The translations under genes were made by a program, and so were the position numbers. Under the pieces are notes generated by a model. It was not told where the DNA came from. It saw only the letters and a list, made by a program, of their open reading frames with translations, and did not search any database. DNA of 64,000 bases from Vigna angularis. Taxonomy: Eukaryota; Streptophyta; Magnoliopsida; Fabales; Fabaceae. Shown here in pieces: positions 46,401-54,839 of this stretch (its first letter is position 1; each line of letters opens with the position of its first letter). Location: contig NC_068975.1 in NCBI RefSeq assembly GCF_016808095.1, positions 26,277,501 through 26,341,500 of the forward strand, written 5' to 3'.

Positions 46401-49400
46401 CGAGGTATAGACATCTCGTTTGTGATAGTAGAAATTGGGTGGTCCGATAACGGCCCGATAGTGGGTGGAATAGAATAATAGAATACTCACATAGAACTCG
46501 CTAGGATAGGCTTTAACCATGGCTCTGATACCAACTTGAAGTTCAGAGAAGACGAAGAGTCTTATATTTTGATTAAAGAAAATTGATACACTTTACTACT
46601 GTATTTATAGAAGACAGTAGTTCTGAAAGATAAAAACGCGGGAAGCCCCTAACATAAGTATTAATAATAAAATAATGACATTATACTTCAATAGTAATAA
46701 AGAGAAAATCATTACCTCACACCTTATACCCTAACAGAAAATTACAAAGAGAAAATCATCAATATGGTCCTCGTAAGTTACGTGCACCCCAACATTAGTC
46801 CTCCAAAATATTTATTTGCTAGATTAGTACCTCAAGTTTTTTACTACAGTGTTTTCCAAAGATTTTCACCAAATTAATCCCTCAAAGATTTGATATAAAG
46901 ATTCTTTGTGCTCCATTTTAATCATAAGGATTAGAATGGTGATAAATTCTCTAAAGGATTAATTCATTGACAAAATATTTAGAGGACTAATATATGATAA
47001 ACATTTTAGTGACCAAAATTTTTGAAGGACTAATGTAGTGAATTATATAACTTTGGAGGACCATTTGAAGATTTCTCTATTTATAATGGAAATAGTTTAC
47101 ATATAAAATTTAAATATATTGAACAAACTACAAAGATTTATATCCTCTAAAATGAGTAAAATTCTAATATGCTCCTAGCGCTACACTAGGTAGTTCTTGC
47201 TATGTTCTCACAAGTGTAGTGTAATATTCTCATATCACAAAATTTCTAAATGTGGTGAACAGCCAAAATAACTAGTATTATATGATTCAATGCAATAGTC
47301 TACCTATTATAGGAGTCATCAAGTGAAACAATTATCTTATTATAAAAGGTTGAAGGAACTAATTTGGACCATTCAATCTTATATAGATGTGAGAACATTA
47401 TCTTATTATAGAAGGTTGAAGGAATCAATCTCGGCAATTCAATCTTACATCAATGGTCAAATTTAGAAGTTGCATGTTCACTAGAAAATATCTCAACTTT
47501 ATAGATGATAGTTGCAATCAGTCTCACTTAACACACCCTATTTATAGGGGTTATCAAGCGAAAACATGATCTCAAATTATCATAGTTGCAAGTATACACA
47601 TTCACTTCACGTACCAGGAGAAGGGTGTGTCCACTGTCCTTAAAAACACGAACTTTGCAGTTTGACAATAATCCCGCAAGTCTTTGAGCTTCATTTACGC
47701 TGGGAAGCAAGTTATCCTTACCACTAGAATAGAAATTTTGTCAACATCCAGTGGAAAACATTAACTAGAAAATGCTAAATTCATACATAAAATTGTTGAC
47801 TCAGTTAAAATGTAAGAACCTAAGTCATAAATCAATAAATTTAAGCTAAAATAAAAGCTTTGTTTGGTTGAATCAAACAAAGCCATAACATTTTGCATTG
47901 CAAGTATAAATTTAGATTTGTGAGGCAATTAGAAGAACTTCTTTGAGGTATGATGAAATACAAAACTATGCATTGAGTATTATCATGTGAGGTGTCAATT
48001 CTAGAGAGAGTAAAAACCTAGCAAGTACAAGTACTTCAGCTTTAACAGCATGGAGACGCGAATTAGCATATGCAGCAGCTGATTTCAGAAGCTTCAGCTT
48101 CCATAGAAGAGTATCCCTTGGTATAATATTAGCCAGCTCCTGGCAATATATAATAAAGTTAAATACAGATGCAGCTCAACATAATAGCATATTATATGAA
48201 CTTCGAGAATTTGTCCATAAAATAGAACAAAGAAAAAGGATAGAGGAAAAAGACAAATACTATTGCAATCCAGAAAATAAGAGGTATAATTAAACAATCA
48301 CAAGGATTACCAACAAGTTGAAAGAAAAAACTTCATAATTGCGTACATGCCAGTGTGTAATTCTTATCAATTAGCTAAACATAGATACAATATAGCCCTA
48401 AACATTAAGAAATACAGAGAGTGACCAAGGACAGAATATTAAAAGCCTCTTACAGGAAGACATGGCAGCAATGCAGTAAGGTTGTATGCCAACTGTTCAA
48501 GTTTTTGGACTGGAGGAAGCCTATTTCCAATATTGACTGATGCCATCTTCACTGAATCTCCTGATGTCATTAAATATAACAGTATATGTGAATTAATGAG
48601 ATAAGATAAAGAACAGCAAGTTTGTTATGATACTGATATCAACATATATTCTTGAGACCCCATTCTGTTGAACCAGAACTTAGAGATGCCTTTTTGTTTC
48701 ATATTTAGTTGTTATCTTCCCAGCAATGTGCTTCACTAGTGTATGTGTGTGTGTGTGTCATCACATTTACTCTGACATCTTTAGTTGTTGTACAATTCTG
48801 TCCCTCATATTTTATAAAATTCCTTTGGAATAGACGTAATTATTTCTTAGGCATAATTCACAAGATATAGAATAAGTGAGAATTGGATTATTATCCATAG
48901 TATTTGCAAATGAATTATATCTCCAGGAATATGCATATGAAATAGCTAGAATCTTAAGAAAAATATTTTATTTACCCATAATAAAGCTCAGAACAAAGGG
49001 AACAGCAACATGCAGTTCGTCAGGTAAAGCCTCCAAGATAGGAAACAGAGGTTGCAACTGAGATTGGCCAAAGGATGTAGCTGTGATTTGAAAAAGGTAT
49101 AATGCCAGATTTCAGTTGAAAATTGACAAGATATCACAAACTAAATACATTAACAAATTTGACAAAAAAGAATACACCATTGATAGAATCACCTGGATTG
49201 CATAATATCAGTACCAGGTCAACAGTTGGATTGTGAGCAGCAACAGCAAATGCTAAACATCCACCAAAAGAATCACCTACCAGATAAATTGGTTTATTTG
49301 GAGATAAAGCATGTTCGTGCTTAACAGCTTCTCCAATAAGTTTCACCAGCCCTTCAAAAATTCGACAATAAAAAAGGAAAACTGTCAGATTAAATATACA

Positions 49401-51643
49401 TATTGGCTTTGCTAGCAAATTTGAATTTATTCATTTATAAAATTTTACAATCAAGAGCGTCTTTAGGTTTGCATAATTCTTAGGGAAAGACATTTTTTGT
49501 TTGCATTATTCTTAGGGAAAGACATTTTTTGTTTGCATTATTCTTAGGGAAAGACATTTCTTAGTTAGAAAATAAGACAATGTGAATGGTTGATTAGTTT
49601 TCCTTATATTTTTTTTAAGATTACAACCAGATAAGCAAGATTCCTGATGATTAGTTAGCCATTGATTAATCAATATTGGTTTCACTTCAAAGTAAACTGA
49701 TAGCAATTCAATCTGTTCTAGATCACAGAAAGAGTTTATGGAATGGAAGGTGGGAGGAGGAAATCCCTCCAATCTAAAATTGGATTCTGATCATCAGAGT
49801 GCCCAAAGAAAGAGTCACTCAGTCTCACCCAATTCAGAATTCCCATAATGCTTCTCATAAGATCTATTTTAACCATATACTTCTCTTTAGTGTAAGATTT
49901 GAAGCAACAACATGCTTAATTGAAATTCTATGCTTCAAATTCATTACTATCCTACTTATAAATGTTCAATTGCTACGTGAGCAGCATCACATTTGAACTA
50001 GCCAATGTAGAAGTATGTTTTGAGAGCATTAAACAAAATGAAATTGAGAAGTTCTACATGCTTCAATAAACTGAACAACTCAAATCAAGCACTCCTATAT
50101 CATCAAAAACAACAGAGAACTTTCAAAAGTTGACAAAAGCATACGTTAAAAAGCAAAGACCTTCAAAAGGTGTTCGATCATGAACTGGGATATGCAAGCA
50201 ACGAACTTCAAAAACCCTGCATTGTAGAAAGTAAATATCATAAGAGAAAGAAAAACAAACAAGAACCAACATAGAATAATTGTTCTGAACAATATAGCAA
50301 TCATATCCATCAAGCAGCTTAATATTTCATCAACCTTCAACAAGAATCTACTCTAAAAATAAAATCAGATCATTGTAAAACTGAGTAATATCTCAGACAT
50401 ACAATTTTAAAAAGCTGAAACTAATCCTGCATACTTGTGCTAAACAAACGCTATTTTGAAGTAGTTTTTAGCTAACTACTAAAGTACAAAAAACAACATA
50501 CTTCCCAAGAGCTTGATGGTGCAAAGTGAGACCGAATCCCGTGCCATCCATCCCTGCACGAGGTAAACTAGAGAAATTTCAACACTCTGCATTTTCAATT
50601 TCAACATTCAATATAATACAACAACATTTAGAATTCATACACAACTTCAATTTGGGGTTTGAAAGTAGCAACTAGTATCACTCTGTCACATAAAACTTTT
50701 CATCCATTCAAATCATCAGTCTTTGCGAATGAAACTGTTTTCAGGTTAAACACTCATTCACATTACACAAATATACTTAGATCTCCACTCTGATTTTTGA
50801 GGACCGAACTTTCAACCCAACTGTATTACTAATCCAAGTTTCTAACATTGAAAACAATCAACCACAACCGTAAAGTTGAATATAACCCAACATCAACACA
50901 GTCTTCATAAAGCATGAAAAGAAACCCATCCAACACTAACAATTTCTCCTATTAGTAAATTTTTTTCTTCTTAAGTTACAAAATCACGAGTAAGGTTTCA
51001 TCAAACAAAGAAGTCACACACAAATTTATTTTGTTGTTATCTCCAATAAATATTAGCAGAAAAAGTGTTGTCAGAATGAATGTGTTAGACGCTATGTTAC
51101 TAAAGTCTGAATAATGAACATACAACAAAATGTTTCTAAGGAAAACAATTTCATGCCTGGAAGCCTCATACTCATATATCACACACAGTGAATGCATGGA
51201 GTTCAGAAGTGTAACTTTGAACCTGGTAAAAACAGAAGAGTAGGAGAATCCTTCAAAGGGGGCCCACATTCAACTGGGCAAAACCACCGAGGTGGGCCTC
51301 CATCTGATCTGCAAATCTCCTTAGCTGCAGCAAAGTAATCCTCTACACTGCTTCTCCCATACCCATCATCCCAAAGCGCTGCCAAACCTTCTTCTGCTTC
51401 ACGCTTCTTCTTCTTCTTCTCCCCCTCAACTCCCAACAACCACCCCTTCGCTTCCTCCTTAACCAAGGAACCACCATTATGATTCTTCGGCGTCCCCATC
51501 ACCACCGACGAAGATCCGTTCACAGACTCCGACGACAACACCGTCGAACCTCCACCCTCCAAACTCTGCGCCCGAACTCCAAACCGGCGCCTCGTAACGC
51601 ACCTTACAGCACCAGAGACTAAAAAACACCCAACCGAGGCCAT
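34460..51643 (-). CDS. Phytyl ester synthase-type hydrolase/acyltransferase, plastid (PES1/PES2 family)
   Basis: Family enzymes esterify phytol and diacylglycerol with fatty acids in chloroplasts during senescence or stress. Exons: 51643-51223, 50553-50502, 50216-50161, 49351-49193, 49080-48976, 48557-48454, 48139-48018, 47723-47615, 37427-37294, 36535-36166, 35976-35863, 35319-35234, 34763-34460; all phases agree, 711 aa. Residues 1 to about 60 are Ser/Arg-rich, a plausible transit peptide; FLPGMDGTGFGL follows near 138. The alpha/beta-hydrolase part has nucleophile elbow GDSFGG (Ser about 204) and DSGHTLLL (probable catalytic His). The DGAT-type acyltransferase part (from about 377) has PPSMTEFRYAMD, VGYHMLLGFEL, RGIAHPELF and LLYPGGAREAL, ending PPETDPTPSFEP. 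Intron 8 (37428-47614) holds 9 kb of copia DNA. The start ATG at 51643 is preceded by an in-frame GTG not used here. Confidence 0.94.
35521..35793. mobile_element. Degenerate MITE in a PES intron
   Basis: Ends are inverse of each other in the TAGTCCCT region, with internal AATTAGTC and TTTAGTCC words like those of the 30716-31091 element. It is flanked by AAAAGAAAAGG on both sides (35510-35520 and 35794-35804), consistent with a 9 bp target duplication inside an 11 bp match. The homopurine flank lowers certainty. It lies in intron 35320-35862. Confidence 0.6.
37641..38088. repeat. Perfect 224 bp tandem duplication: flank + LTR + PPT
   Basis: 37641-37864 and 37865-38088 look identical base for base. 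Each unit holds 59 bp of host intron, the 154 bp outer LTR (37700-37853 and 37924-38077) and 11 bp of the polypurine tract (ACACTCCTCCT). Both breakpoints share CTCAA (GTACTCAAATT and CTCCTCAAGCT), i.e. microhomology. Confidence 0.93.
37924..38077 (-). repeat. 3' LTR of outer copia element
   Basis: 154 bp, perfect inverted ends TGAAGT/ACTTCA. It is identical to the extra copy at 37700-37853 and about 3% different from 46537-46690. Followed inward by AACACTCCTCCTCAAGC, the complement of the purine tract. Confidence 0.9.
38128..38279 (-). repeat. 3' LTR of inner copia element
   Basis: 152 bp. Shares CCCTTATGTGTTT, TACACATAGGG and AACATCTAACA blocks with 42820-42969 but differs at many positions between them. 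The purine tract lies at its element-side edge. Confidence 0.85.
38274..42443 (-). pseudogene. Near-continuous copia gag-pol of inner element, three lesions
   Basis: From ATG 42443 the frame runs through gag (UBN2-type: KLDGTNYATWASDIKLWLKS) to a TGA at 41682-41684, which falls exactly where the second Cys of the CCHC zinc knuckle belongs. The same frame continues with protease (DSGATDHITG), integrase (HAQFGHPS..CESCQLGKH; HSDIWGPSR; RSDNGREY), RT (KARLVAKGYTQIFG, YVDDIVLTG) and RNase H (YSDADWAGS). A second in-frame stop (TAA, 38619-38621) sits within RNase H where a Glu is expected. A single-base insertion at about 38430 then shifts the last about 45 residues. Otherwise all polymerase and integrase motifs look intact. 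The GC-rich leader is upstream. Confidence 0.92.
42481..42795 (-). repeat. GC-rich leader of inner copia element
   Basis: Between the gag ATG and the primer-binding site: GGCGGCGG-rich DNA with open frames on both strands that translate to Gly/Arg/Ala low-complexity sequence. Not a gene. Comparable leaders occur in elements 1 and 3. Confidence 0.7.
42806..42817 (-). promoter_or_regulatory. Primer-binding site of inner copia element
   Basis: Reads TGGTATCTAGAGC on the minus strand next to the 5' LTR, close to the initiator-Met tRNA complement TGGTATCAGAGC. An extra T would weaken but not necessarily abolish priming. Confidence 0.75.
42820..42969 (-). repeat. 5' LTR of inner copia element
   Basis: 150 bp partner of 38128-38279. 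The outer end TGTTAGATGTTAAG (minus strand) abuts outer-element RT sequence at 42970. Confidence 0.85.
42970..45715 (-). pseudogene. Truncated copia gag-pol of the outer element
   Basis: Gag begins at ATG 45715 but is frameshifted within the first about 30 residues and has a TAG near 45530. From 45516 a frame covers the rest of gag with an intact CCHC knuckle (CSYCKRMGHTQDKC), protease (DSGASDHISG) and integrase (HDRLGHPS..CESCQLGKH, HSDIWRPSR, FIDEFSRCTW) to about 44083. After frame changes it continues at 43895-43632 and 43807-43037 into the linker and start of RT (WVYAIKVGPTGAI). A 19 bp tandem duplication near 43028-43065 breaks the RT frame. Sequence stops at the inner element (42970); the RT catalytic YVDD and RNase H are absent. 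The family is close to element 1. Confidence 0.88.
45850..46235 (-). repeat. GC-rich leader of outer element with 147 bp tandem duplication
   Basis: Units 45907-46053 and 46054-46200 are about 90% alike; each contains GACTGGC.GGAAAGAAGC, TGGCGG/TGGTGG, GGTTGGGTTGCGCTTCTCAA and GCGCACCTAACCCTTGACTT. It lies between the gag start and the primer-binding site. Open frames here are compositional. Confidence 0.8.
46250..46520 (-). repeat. Legume-style interspersed repeat in the outer element leader
   Basis: On the minus strand it begins TGTTGAAAGTCCCACATCGA (from about 46387) and runs through AGATAAGGCC, GTGAGGTGCAAACCTCACC and TTTTGTGGGGTTGAGTTAGG. I recall these words as very common in legume genomes, next to retroelements. 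Whether it is part of this element's own leader or a small nested LTR/TRIM-like insertion is unresolved. Confidence 0.5.
46521..46533 (-). promoter_or_regulatory. Primer-binding site of the outer copia element
   Basis: TGGTATCAGAGCC on the minus strand, three bases inside the 5' LTR. A perfect complement to the initiator-Met tRNA 3' end as used by copia elements. Confidence 0.92.
46537..46690 (-). repeat. 5' LTR of outer copia element
   Basis: 154 bp, TGAAGT...ACTTCA. Differs from the left copies by about five bases (GTTCAG for GTTTAG; AATTGATAC for AACTTATAC; TATAGAAGAC for TATAAGAGAC). Confidence 0.9.
46748..47079. mobile_element. MITE-like fold-back in PES intron 8
   Basis: Ends are inverse: AGAGAAAATCATCAATATGG at left and the complement of AGAGAAATCTTCAAATGG at right, with internal GGTCCTC / GAGGACC and TTAGTCC / GGACTAA pairs. 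The style resembles the other MITEs here. No clear target duplication was found. Confidence 0.6.
49468..49562. repeat. 32 bp tandem repeat, three copies, in a PES intron
   Basis: TTTGCATTATTCTTAGGGAA AGACATTT-type units start at about 49469, 49501 and 49533. It lies within the intron 49352-50160 and contains no gene. Confidence 0.85.
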
Positions 51644-52100
51644 CACAGCTCACAGGGATTGAATTGAACTTACTCAACTCAACAAATGTTCACTCCTTTT
51701 TCGTTGCTATTGTTATCATCGCGCTTTCCGATGCACGGAAGCATGAACCAAGAAAAAGAACGGTGGTGCCTTTTTAGACCATGCGGTCCTTGTTATGCAT
51801 GTTCCTGGGGGTTTATAGTATTAGTAAGAAAAGACAAAACAAAGAAGTTGTTTTGTTTGTAGTGCAAGTGTACAAGGGTCACATGGTTGGGGTTCGGTCA
51901 GCGGAAAATGCTGGAAAAGGGAAAGAAAGAGTGGTAGAAGCGAAATTGCAGCAACACAGGAAACGAGCGGAGCGCGTAGTTACACCCGCGCCATGCCATT
52001 AAAATCGAAATCGTGTTGTAAGAAACTGTGCCAGACATAAAGATAACGACGATTCTTGTTCCAACCAATGGCAAATGAGCGGCGTGGGATTTTATTATTT
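51644..52100 (-). promoter_or_regulatory. PES 5' leader and promoter region
   Basis: Upstream of ATG 51643 on the minus strand. Base composition is more even than in the AT-rich DNA beyond 52100. A plus-strand open frame at 51781-52002 lacks family motifs and is taken as non-coding. No TATA box or transcription start could be fixed by eye. Confidence 0.4.
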
Positions 52101-54839
52101 CTAAAAAGAAAGATAAATTAAATCATTAAGACCCAAAAAAATTAAATAACAGTATGACAAAAAAATGAAACGAACTTTTTTCTGTAAAATGATATTAATA
52201 CTATTTATTGGTTAGTAAATATTTATTATTCAATAAATTAATGTGTATGATGTTCAAATATGGGAGACAAACAAATGCAGTTTAGTAATCATTTTAAGAC
52301 ATGAAGGTTGTTGGAATTATTTTTTTTACTTTTTTGAGAAATGAAAAGATTAAGAATATCCACCTTAACTAGTACTATTTTTCATAAATGTATGTTTTTT
52401 TTATTCTGCCTTAAAAGAACTTTTGCAATTGTTGAAGAGCCCTCGTGGAAAAACTTGCACTCAAAGGTTTTGCTTGTTTGCCGCAAAGAAGCCCTTACGA
52501 AAAAGTTGGGTCAAATGAAAACAGCAAGTTTCTAATTGAATTGAACAGAGATACTAAAAGCAGTATACGTCCAAAACACTTTCCATGTTGCCTAAACTTA
52601 CACGTTTTAGTTTACTAGACGTGGAATAGTTGGCTATTTTAAATGGACGTGATATTTTTAATTTGGACATACTTGAATAATTTTTTCATAAATAATTTTA
52701 AAAATAAAATTAAGCAAAAATAAATAAATTATTATTTAATTATAATTTAATTTATAAAAAAAGTTGTATACTTTCTATAAATTCTTTTACTTTAATCCGA
52801 AATTTATGAAAAAGTTCATAATCAAACAATAAAATATCAACTCATTCACATTCTTATTGTCAACACTATGTCTAAACCAAATCCAGAAATTTCAATTATA
52901 AAAAAAACTTATTTCTTTTAATTTTAATTAATTTATTTTAATAAAAGATTAGCGTTAATTTGAAATTCACTTATCCAAATCCCTGAAATTTATCGTGTTG
53001 CAACAAATACCCTTTGTTTTGGCAGTGATCATAGCATAAATGTATACTTCTGTTTATTACTTTTTTATTAACAGTTGTAATTAAATTAAAAGATAAAAAC
53101 ATATTTCAAAATCTGTTTGGAAAAAACCTCCAAAAATGACAAACCTTAATTTGAAATTTTAATATTTAAAGAATTTTATACGTAAATATGTATTAAAAAT
53201 AGATTTAAGTATACAAATGCGTTAAACAATTTTCTACACCTTATATAACATTATATCAACAAAAAGCATTCCCTCAATGAAAAAGGAGTGCAAATTTCAC
53301 TGAACACGAGAATCCTCACTGTAATTTGCTCTATGAAATGAATTATAATGCAGCAAACACTAACAGATTACAGTAAACATCGCATGCCGGTAAAAGCACC
53401 ACCCATTATGTACATATTCAGTTTCCATATTTCACATCCATTGGCTCAACAAAAATAGAGAAAATAAAAGCATAACAAGGTATGATTATCACGGTTACAA
53501 CATATAGAGAATAATTTCGAAATATAAACCTCTATGCAAAAAATGCCATAGCTACAATTAGTACCGTCACAGTTACAACTAATGTTTTGCCTTCAGAATT
53601 CAATGTTCAATACACTCAAATATTAAGAACACAAGACCCAAATATGACGTTAGATGAGAACTAGCACTGGATATAAAATTACTAATTTGAACAAATGAAA
53701 ATATTATTAGAATTAACAAAATTTTATGATGTAAATATGCACCTGGACAACATAATTACTCTGGCCAGATATTAGCACAATTCAAATTTACAACGTTTTC
53801 GTTGTCATCTCTATATCAACTACCTGATTCCTGAAAAAACACCCCACTCTGGCAGTATGATTCCCACTAATCCTCAACAGATTCAATTAAAAACCTTCAT
53901 CGCGACAGATGCAGAAGACACCGCCATGTCCAGCAGAACTATGCACGCCAGCTAGATATAGTTCAAAATTTACAGTAACAGCTCTCCAATAAAGAATAAA
54001 CTATCCAAGCAGGTTTGGAGAATGTCACTAAATTTGGTGATAATGAACACTAAGAATTTACAAATTCCTATAATACTACCGATCAATGCAGGCAACCCAA
54101 GAACAATAGTTGCTCAGAAGCATTTTACATAATCACAACAAAACCTGCAAGAATCAATCATAATTCATAGTTAAGTCTGTAATCTTTGCTAAGACGGCAT
54201 AAATAAAATACAGAAAAATACCTGCAATACACTCTTTCGAACATCCCTTTTAATATTGGTTGAAATTTATTAACAATTACAAATTTTAGCTGGTTTCACT
54301 TTTCACTTAACGAGTCTTTTCTGATTTTTTAGTTTTCAGTAAATTGTATACCAATGAGAAGTGTAAAAAATGTGCTTAAAAGAGTAATTACTTATGGAGC
54401 AACAACAAACTTTATCCCACCAGGTGATGCTTGTATATAAAAAACATCAGAATAAAAATGATAAGAAAATATTTTTTCCTTTTAATTATTTTTCTTACAG
54501 AAATAAAGCTTAGAAAGCAGAAGAAATGGTTTCTGCAATGCATCAAAATAAGCAATGACCATTCAGACAATAATAGGTCAAGCTCACTTTTGTCCAATCT
54601 GAAGGAAAACAAAATACTAATAAAGATTAGGCTTTATCACCTAATATCACTTTTATCGCGCATTCACACCAGTCTAGAAATATTATCCTAAAATAACTAT
54701 TTCCCCTTTCCTTTCGGTTACATTTACAAAATGTGGTAAATACAGGAATGTAAATTCGTAAGCATTAAATATTATATTGTAGCTCAGAAAAGACAAGCAA
54801 GGCTCGATTACCCACCTCTGATGCATATGCAATTGGTAG
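52101..54839. other. Intergenic region between PES and the WDR48-type gene
   Basis: About 2.7 kb. 52100-53260 is AT-rich with nothing recognised. 53270-54250 is of mixed composition and could include a 3' UTR, possibly with an intron, of the upstream WDR48-type gene; no open frame is convincing. 54412-54691 frames are Lys/Ile-rich and judged spurious. Confidence 0.5.

Larger units (their letters stand above)
37700..46690 (-). mobile_element. Outer copia element (element 3) in PES intron 8, host to element 2
   Basis: LTRs 37924-38077 (plus duplicate 37700-37853) and 46537-46690, all TGAAGT...ACTTCA. It has a perfect tRNA-iMet primer-binding site (46522-46533) and a purine tract beside the left LTR. 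Oriented like the host gene. Internal sequence has gag, protease, integrase and the start of RT (42970-45715), then jumps, across the inner element, to the last residues of the polyprotein (KLGAYDLYAPA, about 38089-38127). The flanks ATACT and ATAGT (37695-37699, 46691-46695) could be a one-mismatch target duplication. LTRs differ at about 5 of 154 positions. Confidence 0.87.

Noticed and set aside
37700..46690. Endogenous pararetrovirus or envelope-bearing element
   Set aside because: Domain order gag-PR-IN-RT-RNase H with integrase before RT, no envelope or movement protein; plain Ty1/copia.
49468..49562. Three regularly spaced repeats resembling a short CRISPR-like array
   Set aside because: Units are directly adjacent with no spacers, in a plant intron; simple tandem repeat.
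51781..52002. Small plus-strand gene upstream of PES
   Set aside because: 73 codons, Lys/Arg-rich, no motif, lies in the promoter region of a divergent strong gene model.
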